A stretch of 64,000 bases of DNA, from positions 80,290-144,289 of the forward strand of contig CAZWTK010000001.1 of the NCBI GenBank assembly GCA_964636655.1. Direction: 5' to 3'. The number at the start of each line of letters is the position of its first letter. Position 1 is the stretch's first letter. The DNA is from Fen-549 sp964636655. GTDB taxonomy: Bacteria > Actinomycetota > Thermoleophilia > Gaiellales > Gaiellaceae. The notes under the pieces were generated by a model, which saw only the letters and a list, made by a program, of their open reading frames with translations, made no database searches and was not told the origin of the DNA. The translations under genes and the position numbers were made by a program. Below are positions 52,414 to 60,465 of this stretch, in pieces.

Positions 52414-53307
52414 ATGAACGCGACTCTGACAGTCGCCGTCGCGTCGGGGAAGGGCGGCACGGGCAAGACCACGGTGGCCACGAACCTCGCCGTTACGGCC
52501 GCGAGATCGGGCGTCCGCGTCACGCTCGTCGATTGCGACGTGGAGGCTCCGAACGATCACCTCTTCTTCCAGGTCGATGCGCGCACAGACACGGTCGAGG
52601 TTCCCATCCCGTTTGCGACGAAAGAGGCATGCCCGAACGGCTGCACCGTTTGTCGCGACACGTGCCGGTTCGGGGCAATTCGAGTTCTGGGCGGACGGCC
52701 AACGGTCTTCCCCGAGCTCTGCCACGGTTGCGGAGCATGTGTCCGAGCCTGCCCGAACGGAGTGCTCGGAGAGCGGCAGGTGCGAGTTGGGGAGATCGAG
52801 TCCGGCCAAGCGACCGGCGACCTGCGCCTGATCACGGGAAGGCTCGACATCGGTGAGGTGAAGGCGCCGCCCGTGATCCGAGAGGCGCGCCGCGCCGCGC
52901 AGGGCGAAACGCATGAGCTTACGATCCTCGATGCCCCGCCCGGCGCCGCTTGCTCGGCCGTGGCGACGCTGCAAGGAGTGGACGTCGTCCTGCTCGTGAC
53001 CGAGCCCACCGCCTTCGGTATGCACGACCTGAAGCTGATGGTCGAGCTCGCGCGCTCGCTGGGCCTGCCGACCGCGGTCGTGCTCAACCGGGAAGGCACG
53101 GGGTCGGTGGACGTCGCGGGCTACTGCGACTCGGAGGGTCTCCCCCTGCTCGCCAGGATTCCCTTCGACCGAGGCGTGGCCGAGCGCTACGCAGGCGGCG
53201 AGCTACTCGTCGACTCTCATCCCGATGGAGAGCTCTGGTTCTCGTGCCTGTGGCAGGCGATAAAGACCACGTTTCCTGCGCAGGCCGAGAAAGCGACGGC
53301 GGCGTGA
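52414..53307 (+). CDS. MinD-type ATPase with inserted ferredoxin domain (copy 1)
   Basis: 297 residues from ATG 52414, one base after the previous stop. Deviant Walker A G-K-G-G-T-G-K-T-T at residues 10-18, D-C-D-V-E-A-P-N and L-D-A-P-P-G. Between them is a two-cluster ferredoxin insert. The first Cys set reads C-P-N-G-C-T-V-C-R-D-T-C (CX3CX2CX3C, one residue longer than usual) and the second C-H-G-C-G-A-C-V-R-A-C-P. Family members (Mrp/MinD-Fdx) are thought to build or load metal clusters using ATP. Confidence 0.9.
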   Translation: MNATLTVAVASGKGGTGKTTVATNLAVTAARSGVRVTLVDCDVEAPNDHLFFQVDARTDTVEVPIPFATKEACPNGCTVCRDTCRFGAIRVLGGRPTVFPELCHGCGACVRACPNGVLGERQVRVGEIESGQATGDLRLITGRLDIGEVKAPPVIREARRAAQGETHELTILDAPPGAACSAVATLQGVDVVLLVTEPTAFGMHDLKLMVELARSLGLPTAVVLNREGTGSVDVAGYCDSEGLPLLARIPFDRGVAERYAGGELLVDSHPDGELWFSCLWQAIKTTFPAQAEKATAA

Positions 53308-54302
53308 AAACGCTAGTCGTCGCATCCGGAAAAGGCGGCACCGGCAAGACAACCATGTCGGCTTTGTTCGCACGCTTCTCTTCGCAGGAGCGCCCGCTCG
53401 TCGTCGCGGACTGCGACGTCGAGGCCTCGAACCTACCGCTTGCGCTTCGCACCGAGATCGCGTGGCGCGAGGCCTTCCCGGGCAGCGCGAAGGCGGTTGT
53501 CGACGAGGATCTCTGTAGCGGCTGCGAGCTCTGTCTCGAGCGTTGCCGCTTCGACGCAATCTCGATTCTCTTCGACGGCACCGCCTCGATCGACGAGTGG
53601 TCGTGCGAGGGATGCGGCGCCTGCGTCCCGGCCTGCCGGGCCGGCGCCATCTCGCTGGAGCCGCGTCAGGCCGGCGAGCTTCTCGGTGGCGAGTGCTCCA
53701 CGGGGTCCGTCGTCTTCGGCCAGCTACGGCCCGGCCAAGACCTCTCCGGCAAGCTGGTCACCAGCGTGCGTGAGCGAGCGAAGGCGCTGGCCGAGGAGCA
53801 AAGCGCAGAGCTCGTACTCGTCGACGGGCCGCCCGGCATCGGCTGCCCGGTGATAGCGTCGATCTCGGGCGCCGACGGGCTTCTGGCGGTAGCGGAACCG
53901 AGCCTCTCAGGCGAGCACGACCTGCGCCGTCTGGTCGCGCTCGCGCGGCGGCTGCGCGTCCCGGTCAAGGTCGTGTTGAACAAGGCCGACCTCTCGGCCG
54001 CGTCGGCCGAGAGACTGCGGACAACCTGTCACGAGGAGGGACTCGAGCTGATCGGCGAGGTGCCCTTCGACGAAGAGCTGCTGCCGGCGCTCGAGCGGAT
54101 GGCGCGAGGAGAGGGCACGGGGTCGCTGCCCGGCGCAGAGGCTTCGCCCGGTACCAGCGCCGCGCATTCGGTTTGGGAGCGCCTCGAGGGCTGGATTGCG
54201 GAGTGGCCGCGAGATCGATCGACAAAAGAGGCCGTTATTCAGCTCTCTCCGACGCTGCCGCGCAGCGGCGGGACAGTGACGAGCTCGCGCAGAGGATCCT
54301 AG
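53304..54302 (+). CDS. MinD-type ATPase with inserted ferredoxin domain (copy 2)
   Basis: 332 residues from a GTG inside the stop of copy 1. Walker A G-K-G-G-T-G-K-T-T at residues 9-17, D-C-D-V-E-A-S-N, V-D-G-P-P-G. The ferredoxin insert has C-S-G-C-E-L-C-L-E-R-C and C-E-G-C-G-A-C-V-P-A-C, two regular 4Fe-4S sets. Probably a heterodimer partner of copy 1. About 40 extra residues follow at the C-terminus with no recognised motif. Convergent with feoA. Confidence 0.9.
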   Translation: MKTLVVASGKGGTGKTTMSALFARFSSQERPLVVADCDVEASNLPLALRTEIAWREAFPGSAKAVVDEDLCSGCELCLERCRFDAISILFDGTASIDEWSCEGCGACVPACRAGAISLEPRQAGELLGGECSTGSVVFGQLRPGQDLSGKLVTSVRERAKALAEEQSAELVLVDGPPGIGCPVIASISGADGLLAVAEPSLSGEHDLRRLVALARRLRVPVKVVLNKADLSAASAERLRTTCHEEGLELIGEVPFDEELLPALERMARGEGTGSLPGAEASPGTSAAHSVWERLEGWIAEWPRDRSTKEAVIQLSPTLPRSGGTVTSSRRGS

Positions 54303-54362
54303 AGGCCGGCCGCTTTCTCCCCGGCTGTCCCAGCGCGCAACTCTGCAAGGCGTTCGCCGTCT

Positions 54363-54857
54363 TCACTGCTGCGCCGCCGACACCGACTGCCTGCCCGACG
54401 CGACGCGAATACCGCGCGCGATCGCTGACTCGAAGGCGAGGTCGATGTGCTCGACCCGGATTACGGTGACCGGCGTCTGCTGCACGATCTCGACGTAGCG
54501 GCCCGGCGCCACGCCGTAGGCCTGCAACTGATGACAGCGGCCCGCCGAGAGCTCGTCGAGCGCCTCGATACACGCTCGACGTCCGGGTGGAATATCGGCC
54601 AGCGTCAGACCCGGTGCGCTCGGTCGCACAGGCCGTCGGAAGAGCCGCAGGCGCACTGCGAGGCGCGAGACCAGGCTCACCAGGCGCGAGCGCCTCGGAT
54701 CGACCTCGCTGTACCCGCAGGCCGGGCAGCAGACCAAAGCGCAACCCCTGTGCATCGGGCAGGATTCGCAGGCCTCATTCTCATCGGGGTCGAAGCGGTA
54801 TCCACACATCGAGCAGGTCAGTAGTTCGGGCTGGCTCGCCGGGGTGTCCGCGCTCAT
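54363..54857 (-). CDS. feoA: FeoA-domain protein with N-terminal zinc-ribbon
   Basis: 164 residues, about twice the usual FeoA. The N-terminus is Cys-rich: C-S-M-C-G-Y, C-E-S-C-P-M-H-R-G-C, C-C-P-A-C-G, a rubredoxin- or zinc-ribbon-like unit. The FeoA SH3-like domain occupies about residues 80-155 (G-L-T-L-A-D-I-P-P-G-R, G-V-A-P-G-R-Y-V-E-I-V, A-I-A-R-G-I-R-V). FeoA assists FeoB-mediated Fe(II) uptake. The gene is three bases after feoB in dtxR-feoB-feoA. The Cys unit may sense iron or zinc. Confidence 0.85.
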   Translation of the reverse strand: MSADTPASQPELLTCSMCGYRFDPDENEACESCPMHRGCALVCCPACGYSEVDPRRSRLVSLVSRLAVRLRLFRRPVRPSAPGLTLADIPPGRRACIEALDELSAGRCHQLQAYGVAPGRYVEIVQQTPVTVIRVEHIDLAFESAIARGIRVASGRQSVSAAQQ

Positions 54858-54860
54858 CGT

Positions 54861-56861
54861 CTACCGCCCGCCCCAGCCGATCCCGAGAAGCGTCCAGTGC
54901 ACAGCGCCGCCGACGAGGAAGGCGAGCGGGAGGATCAGCGCCGTCATCGCCGCGGCCGTGCGCACACCCCGCTCGCGCGCGATCATGAATACGCTCGCCA
55001 CACAGGGGATGAAGAGCGTGATCGTCACCATCGCCACGACCACTTGCTGTGGGCTGAGCTGTCCGTGCGACTGCATAACGAAGAGGCCTGTCGCGCCGAA
55101 GTCTCGTCGCAGGAAACCGACCAGGAACGCGGTGCTCGCCGCCGCCGGAAGACCGAGCCAGCCCGATACCAACGGCTCGAACGCGTTAATCAGCGCTGGC
55201 AGCGCGCCGGTCTCGTCGAGTACGAAGAGAAGAGCCGCTCCGGCGAGGAAGAGGGGTACGACCTCCTTGAGGTACCACTCGAGTCGGGCCGCGGTCTTGG
55301 CCAGGACGTTGGAGATGACGGGTAGGCGCAGCGGCGGCAGCTCGAGCACGAGCGCAGTCCGCTCCCCCGGCACGAGCCGCGCGGCCAAGGCGCCGACGAC
55401 GAGGATAACCGCCAGCACGACGCCGCCCCAGATCAGGGTTGCGACAAGCGAGATCGCACCGAGCATGCCGAGGACTATCCCGAGCTGTGCCGAGCAGGGC
55501 ACGCCGAGCGCCAGGAGCAGGATCGCGAGCAACCGATCGCGCTTGTTCTCGAGAATGCGAGTGGTGAGTGTCGCCATCGTCACGCAACCAAGCCCGAGCA
55601 CCATCGGCAGCGCGGCTTTGCCGTTCAGACCGAGCGCCGAAAAAAGCCGGTTTGTGACCACGGCCAGGCGCGGTAGATAGCCCGTATCCTCGAGCAGGCT
55701 GAAGACGAGGAAGAAGGTCGCGACGATCGGGAGGATGAGCGCCAGGGCGTAGGTCATGCCCATCGTCCAGAGGCCGTAAGAGCCGACGAAGAAGTCGGCC
55801 ACGAGATGGACGGGCACGAGCCGGTGCACCCATTCGATAACCCAGGGGTTGATCGTCTTGCCGAACAGGCTTCCCTCGATCCAACCGACCAGATATCCCG
55901 AGCCGAACACGCCGACGAACCAGTACGTGCCGTAGAGGATCGCCGCCAGAATCGGCCAGGCCCAAAAGCGATCTGTCGCGAGCCGTCCCAGCTTGACCGC
56001 GAGGCCAACCGAGCCGCCGCTCGTCTCTCGAACGACGTCCGGCACCAGTTCGTCTACGTAGGCGAGATGAACGCGCTGGACGACGGCTGAGACGGACTCG
56101 CTGAACTTCGAAGCCGTCTCGGCCCGGCAAGCAACGAGATCGCGCAGCGTCTCCTCGTCCACCCGGTCTGCAACCCAGGCCTCGACGGTCTCATCCCCAC
56201 TCAGCCAGAGAAGACCCACTGCGCGCGAATCGAGCGCGCTCTCCGGTAGTCGAGCGGCGAGCTCGGCGAGACTTTCCTCGATCGCCTCGGGGTAGGTGAT
56301 CCGCAGTCTGGGTGCCCGCGCCGACTCGATCGCTGAGGCCAACCTCTTGACGCCCGTTCCGCGTGTCGCGACGGTGGGAACGACTGCGAGATCGAGTCGC
56401 TCGGCGAGCAGACGGTCGTCCACGGACACTCCGCGTGCTTCGGCCTCGTCCATCATGTTGAGAGCCAGCACCATGGGCAGGCCCATCTCGGCGAGCTGAA
56501 TCGAGAGCAAGAGGCTGCGGCGGAGGTTCTTTCCGTCGCTCACCTGCACGATCGTGCGCACCGGCTCGTCGAGGAGCATACGCAGGGCGACCTGCTCGTC
56601 TTCGCTGCGTGGCGGAAGGGCGACGATGCCGGGGGTGTCCACCACCGCGGTATCCGCCATGAACCTCGCCGCTCCCCGCGAGAGCTCGACGGTCGTTCCC
56701 GGATAGTTGGAGACCATGACGTAGCGTCCGGTCAGGCGCTGGAACAGCACCGACTTTCCGACGTTCGGATGGCCGAACAGGGCGACGGCGCCCCGGCGGC
56801 TCTCGAGCTCGAGAATGGAAGAGGAGTGGGAGCTCGTCAGATCACCTCTCCACGACCACAC
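54861..56861 (-). CDS. feoB: Ferrous iron transporter FeoB
   Basis: 666 residues. N-terminal G domain: G1 G-H-P-N-V-G-K-S near residue 30, G3 D-T-P-G, G4 N-M-M-D, followed by the helical GDI-like domain. The membrane part has the two Gate motifs (L-P-M-V-L-G-L-G-C-V-T-M and L-G-V-P-C-S-A-Q-L) with their cysteines. Length is in the lower normal range. The ATG at 56861 overlaps the dtxR end by 20 bases. It imports Fe(II) under DtxR control. Confidence 0.95.
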   Translation of the reverse strand: MWSWRGDLTSSHSSSILELESRRGAVALFGHPNVGKSVLFQRLTGRYVMVSNYPGTTVELSRGAARFMADTAVVDTPGIVALPPRSEDEQVALRMLLDEPVRTIVQVSDGKNLRRSLLLSIQLAEMGLPMVLALNMMDEAEARGVSVDDRLLAERLDLAVVPTVATRGTGVKRLASAIESARAPRLRITYPEAIEESLAELAARLPESALDSRAVGLLWLSGDETVEAWVADRVDEETLRDLVACRAETASKFSESVSAVVQRVHLAYVDELVPDVVRETSGGSVGLAVKLGRLATDRFWAWPILAAILYGTYWFVGVFGSGYLVGWIEGSLFGKTINPWVIEWVHRLVPVHLVADFFVGSYGLWTMGMTYALALILPIVATFFLVFSLLEDTGYLPRLAVVTNRLFSALGLNGKAALPMVLGLGCVTMATLTTRILENKRDRLLAILLLALGVPCSAQLGIVLGMLGAISLVATLIWGGVVLAVILVVGALAARLVPGERTALVLELPPLRLPVISNVLAKTAARLEWYLKEVVPLFLAGAALLFVLDETGALPALINAFEPLVSGWLGLPAAASTAFLVGFLRRDFGATGLFVMQSHGQLSPQQVVVAMVTITLFIPCVASVFMIARERGVRTAAAMTALILPLAFLVGGAVHWTLLGIGWGGR

Positions 56862-57510
56862 GCATCGCGCTCGCCGTAGCCCGATCGAGCAGATGCTTGC
56901 GCTTGCCGACGCGGACGAGAACCGAGTCCTTGGCTCGCTTCTCGATCAGCTCGATCCGCTCACCGATGTGGAAGCCCTGCTCGTCGAGAAGACGAAGGAC
57001 TCCGGACGCGGGATGCGGCGTCTCGACAAAGACGCCGGCCTGCCCGGGCTCGAGCTCGACGAGGCTCGACCCGGCGATCTCCTCGATCGTCCCCTCGCGG
57101 CTAGGTATCGGCTCGCCGTAGGGATTTCGATCAGGATCTCCGAGCCTGGACGCTATCCACTCCTCCAGCTCCTCCGATAGCGCATGCTCGAGTAGATCTG
57201 CCTCTTGGTGCACGCGGGTCAGGGGAACGCCAAGACTCTCGGCGAGAAAGAGCTCGAGCAACCGGTGGTGGCGGATCACCCCGAGCGCCACGCGAACGCC
57301 CTCTGGCGTTAGCGTGATCCCGCGGTAGGGCTCGTGCGCCACGAGTCCGCGATCGACGAGCGTTCTGATCATCCTCGACACCGACGGTGCGCTGATACCG
57401 AGCCGCTCCGCCAGCATCGAGGTGCGAACGTGCCCTTTACTCGTCTCGAGCTCGTAGATCTCCTTCGTGTAGTCCTGTATCGAAGCGCTCAGGTCGTGGT
57501 GGTCCATCAC
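56842..57510 (-). CDS. DtxR/MntR-family metal-dependent repressor
   Basis: 222 residues. Winged helix near residues 10-65 (Y-T-K-E-I-Y-E-L-E, L-A-E-R-L-G-I-S-A-P-S-V-S-R-M). The metal-binding dimer domain has H-H-R-L-L-E-L-F-L and E-A-D-L-L-E-H-A-L-S-E. A C-terminal SH3/FeoA-like domain follows. It is the first gene of dtxR-feoB-feoA. The operator at 57531-57550 supports iron-dependent autoregulation of the Feo system; Mn cannot be excluded as co-repressor. Confidence 0.93.
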   Translation of the reverse strand: MMDHHDLSASIQDYTKEIYELETSKGHVRTSMLAERLGISAPSVSRMIRTLVDRGLVAHEPYRGITLTPEGVRVALGVIRHHRLLELFLAESLGVPLTRVHQEADLLEHALSEELEEWIASRLGDPDRNPYGEPIPSREGTIEEIAGSSLVELEPGQAGVFVETPHPASGVLRLLDEQGFHIGERIELIEKRAKDSVLVRVGKRKHLLDRATASAMRVVVER

Positions 57511-57530
57511 CCACTCCTTTAGGAACTACT

Positions 57531-57550
57531 AAGTTAGCCTAAACTAACTT
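57531..57550. promoter_or_regulatory. DtxR-type box
   Basis: AAGTTAG-CCTAAA-CTAACTT, perfect seven-base arms with TTAG-N-CTAA core as in iron boxes (TTAGGTTAGnCTAACCTAA). It is 21 bases upstream of the dtxR ATG. A further TTAGG at 57520-57524 may extend it. The rest of the 141-base spacer to znuB has only a short CAGAGG/CCTCTG hairpin. Confidence 0.8.
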
Positions 57551-57651
57551 TTTTTGTCGCAGAGGTCGAGGAGCCTCTGAGGAGCAGGGCGATCGATCCC
57601 TGCGACGCACCGCAGTGAGAACGCGCGGCGAAAGGCCCGGCGGACATCCAC

Positions 57652-58470
57652 TCAGCGCGACCCGCCGAGCAAACCACGTAGCCGGGCGAAGCCGAGAGCG
57701 CCCGCATAAGCAGCCGCCGCAACAAGGACGATCGTGCCGCCCGGGGCGAGATCGGCGTAGTAGGACGTCGTGAGCCCGGCCAAGACCGAAGCGAGCCCAA
57801 GCCCCATCGAGAGAAGCAGCGTCGAGCGGGCGCTCCAGGCCAGCCGACTCGCGGCGATGACCGGGAGCACCATCAGCGCGGCGATGAGAAGGACGCCTAC
57901 GATCCGCATCGAGGCGGCGATCGTGACGCCCACCAGCGCCGCGAGCACGACGTTGAGCGCCCCGGTGGGCACGCCCGAGATGCGAGCGCCCTCCTCGTCG
58001 AGCGTGGCTGCGATCAGGCCGCGGTAGAGAAGAGCGATCAGCGCAAGCGTCACCGCAGAGAGAGCGGCGACGAGCAGAAGATCCGCCCGCGTGACCGTCA
58101 AGATCGAGCCGAAGAGAAAGGAAAAGAGGTTCACGTTCAGGGCGCCCGCGGCCGAGACGAGAACGACTCCCGCCGCGATACCGGTGTAGAAGAGCAACGC
58201 CAGGGCCTGATCGGCGGCGGCGGCTCGGCGCGTGCGGAGCCACTCGACCGCGACCGCACCGGCGACCGTGACGACGAGTGCGGTCAGCACCGGCGATAGC
58301 CCGAGCAGGTAGCCGGCCGCGACCCCGGCGAAAGCCACGTGGCCCAATCCGTCTCCGATCAGACTCAGCCGTCGCTGTACGAGAAAGAAGCCGACCGAGG
58401 GGGCGAGCAGGCCGACGAATGCGCCGGTCGCGAACGCGAGTCGCATGAAATCGGAGTCAAGAATGGACAT
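57652..58470 (-). CDS. znuB: Zinc ABC transporter permease
   Basis: 272 residues, ABC-3 family with about eight membrane segments. N-terminal pattern F-M-R-L-A-F-A-T-G, then R-R-L-S-L-I-G-D-G-L-G-H-V-A-F-A-G. A conserved cytosolic loop D-E-E-G-A-R-I-S-G-V-P lies near residue 165. It overlaps znuC by 14 bases. Zinc rather than Mn is inferred from the divergent zur and the Zur box. Confidence 0.9.
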   Translation of the reverse strand: MSILDSDFMRLAFATGAFVGLLAPSVGFFLVQRRLSLIGDGLGHVAFAGVAAGYLLGLSPVLTALVVTVAGAVAVEWLRTRRAAAADQALALLFYTGIAAGVVLVSAAGALNVNLFSFLFGSILTVTRADLLLVAALSAVTLALIALLYRGLIAATLDEEGARISGVPTGALNVVLAALVGVTIAASMRIVGVLLIAALMVLPVIAASRLAWSARSTLLLSMGLGLASVLAGLTTSYYADLAPGGTIVLVAAAAYAGALGFARLRGLLGGSR

Positions 58471-59179
58471 GAGAGGGGTCGTGCCAATGCGCCGCGAGCG
58501 CCATTGGCTCGCCGTCGAAGACGATGCCGCCGCGCACGAGCACCAGCCGCTCGACGAAGTGCTCGACGGCGCCGAACTCGTGCGAGACGAAGAGGATCGT
58601 CACGCCAAGCTCCTTGTGAAGCTGCTCGAGCAGGAGAGCTAAGGACTCCTGCGCGTCTGTGTCAACCCCTGCCGTCGGCTCGTCGAGCACGAGCAGCTCG
58701 GGCTCTCCGGCGAGCGCTTTTGCGATCAGCGCTCGCTGCCTCTGCCCGCCCGATAGCCGCGCGAGCGGAGTGCCCGTCCGCTCGGAAAGGCCGACTTTCT
58801 CGATCGCGTCCGCGATCGCCGAACGGTCGCCCGCGTGGAGCGGCCGCCACAGGCCGCGGCGCGGAACGCGGCCGGCCGCGACAAGCTCGCGAACAGTTAC
58901 GGGCGCATCGACGGTCAACTGCGGGCGCTGAGCGAGGTACGCGACCCGCTCGCGATGGCTGCAGTTCCTCGCCGGCTCGCCGAAGAGCCGCGCCCGCCCG
59001 CTCGCCGGGCGCTCGATGCCGAGCGCGATGCGCAGCAAGGTCGTCTTACCGCCACCGTTCGGCCCGGCGATGGCGACGAACTCGCCCGCTTCGACGCTGA
59101 AATCGACATCGCTGAGGACAAGCGGTCCGCTCGGATAGGCATACGAGACACCGGAGAGCTCGACGACGTTCAGCGACAT
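58457..59179 (-). CDS. znuC: Zinc ABC transporter ATP-binding protein
   Basis: 240 residues. Walker A G-P-N-G-G-G-K-T-T, signature L-S-G-G-Q-R-Q-R, Walker B L-L-V-L-D-E-P-T-A-G-V-D, switch His in F-V-S-H-E-F. The short A-L-A-A-H-W-H-D-P-S-H-V-H-S C-terminus is His-rich, possibly a zinc-responsive tail. It overlaps znuA and znuB by about ten bases each. Confidence 0.92.
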   Translation of the reverse strand: MSLNVVELSGVSYAYPSGPLVLSDVDFSVEAGEFVAIAGPNGGGKTTLLRIALGIERPASGRARLFGEPARNCSHRERVAYLAQRPQLTVDAPVTVRELVAAGRVPRRGLWRPLHAGDRSAIADAIEKVGLSERTGTPLARLSGGQRQRALIAKALAGEPELLVLDEPTAGVDTDAQESLALLLEQLHKELGVTILFVSHEFGAVEHFVERLVLVRGGIVFDGEPMALAAHWHDPSHVHS

Positions 59180-60018
59180 GCCAGTGCGGTGCGCAGCTTG
59201 CGGAGGTTCGAGCGCATAAGCGAGAAGTAGTCCTCACCCCCGCGCTCCTCGCTTGCCGTCAACCCCTCGATCGGATTCAGAACGGCCACCTTCACTCCGG
59301 TCTCGCGCGCCACCGTCTGCGCGATCCGCGGCGACACAAGCGTCTCGGAGAAGACCGTCGTTGCGCCCGTCTTTCGCACCAGCGCAACGGTGCGCTCGAG
59401 GTCGCGCGGCGTCGGCTCGGCCTCGGGCGAGAGCCCCATCACGCCGATCTGCTCGAGGCCGTAGCGCTCGGCGAGGTATCCGAACGCCTCGTGGCTGGTG
59501 ACGATCTCGCGGCGCGCACAGCTCGCCAGCCTCTGCCGGTACTCCGCGTCCAGCGCTTTCAGCTTGGCGACAAGACGCCGTGCGGCCGGCTTCACGCCTA
59601 ACGCCTGCCCGATCCTCTCGACGATCAACGAATAGCGCAGAGGATCGAGCCAGACGTGTGGATCGTCGTTTCCGAAGAGCCGCAGACCGGGCAGATCGAG
59701 AAGGCGCATGATCTCCGGGCCGCTCCCCGCCGCGTCCTCTACCTGTGCCTGGAAACCATGCCCGAGCAGCAGGACGAGCTCGGCCGAACGGATGCGCTCG
59801 AGGTCGCTCGGGGTGACCTCGAGCTCGTGTGGCTCCGCGCCCGGAGGCGTGAGGTTCGTAACCTCGACCCTGTCGCCCCCGATCTGTGACGCGGCGAAGG
59901 CGAGTGGATAGAAGGCCGCGACGACCTCCGTCTTACCGCTTTGCGGAGACGAGGCGGAACTCGTACAGCCACCGGTGAGGATGGATAAAGACAAGCTGAG
60001 AATGATTATCAGTCGCAT
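59170..60018 (-). CDS. znuA: Zinc-binding lipoprotein
   Basis: 282 residues with a lipoprotein signal peptide (lipobox L-T-G-G-C). Cluster A-I metal-binding protein. Candidate metal ligands are His in A-E-P-H-E-L-E-V-T, D-P-H-V-W-L-D-P and T-S-H-E-A-F-G-Y, plus an acid in the last domain. The His-rich loop of many ZnuA proteins is absent. The first codons contain the Zur box. Only 21 bases separate the start from divergent zur. Confidence 0.92.
   Translation of the reverse strand: MRLIIILSLSLSILTGGCTSSASSPQSGKTEVVAAFYPLAFAASQIGGDRVEVTNLTPPGAEPHELEVTPSDLERIRSAELVLLLGHGFQAQVEDAAGSGPEIMRLLDLPGLRLFGNDDPHVWLDPLRYSLIVERIGQALGVKPAARRLVAKLKALDAEYRQRLASCARREIVTSHEAFGYLAERYGLEQIGVMGLSPEAEPTPRDLERTVALVRKTGATTVFSETLVSPRIAQTVARETGVKVAVLNPIEGLTASEERGGEDYFSLMRSNLRKLRTALACR
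59997..60011. promoter_or_regulatory. Zur box overlapping the znuA start codons
   Basis: TGAGAAT-G-ATTATCA, seven-base arms with one mismatch, matching the TGAnAATnATTnTCA form of Fur/Zur sites. It covers codons 3-7 of znuA and is 29 bases from the zur ATG, so one site can control both divergent genes. Confidence 0.75.
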
Positions 60019-60039
60019 CTAAGCTATGCTACGTGAGCA

Positions 60040-60465
60040 ATGGGAGAAACGCAACACGAGCTCCTGCGCCGCCATGGAATCAGGCCGACGCACCCGCGAA
60101 TGCGGATCCTCGAGCTCCTATCGGCCGAGGAGAACGACGCCACGGCTCAGAAGATCCATTCCTCGCTCCGTTCCAAAGGCGAGACGATCGGCCTTGCCAC
60201 CGTCTACCGCACCCTGGCCCTATTCGGCGAGAACGGCCTCGTCGATACGCTTTCCCACGTGCCGGGCGAGCTCTGTTACCGCCTCTGCGGCGAAGCTCAC
60301 CACCATCACCTCGTCTGCTCGGAATGCCATCGCGTGGTCGAGCTCACCGGCTGCAACCTCGACCCCTTGCTCGAGGATGTCGGCGCCAGGCACGGCTTCA
60401 CCGTGACCGATCACTCCTTCGAGGTAACCGGCATCTGCGCCGGATGCCGCGCCGCGAGCGGCTAG
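60040..60465 (+). CDS. zur: Fur-family zinc uptake regulator
   Basis: 141 residues. Winged helix (T-H-P-R-M-R-I-L-E-L-L, T-I-G-L-A-T-V-Y-R-T-L), the metal motif A-H-H-H-H-L-V-C-S-E-C-H, and a second C-A-G-C near the C-terminus, giving the two CxxC pairs of a structural zinc site. Divergence from znuACB with a shared Zur box identifies it as Zur rather than Fur. A TATGCT box at 60025 is so close that the mRNA may be leaderless. Confidence 0.92.
   Translation: MGETQHELLRRHGIRPTHPRMRILELLSAEENDATAQKIHSSLRSKGETIGLATVYRTLALFGENGLVDTLSHVPGELCYRLCGEAHHHHLVCSECHRVVELTGCNLDPLLEDVGARHGFTVTDHSFEVTGICAGCRAASG

Noticed and set aside
52038..54302. Nitrogen-fixation (nif) gene cluster
   Set aside because: NifX-fold and MinD/ferredoxin proteins occur without nifHDK, nifB or other nif genes; an ORP-like or metal-cluster role fits better.
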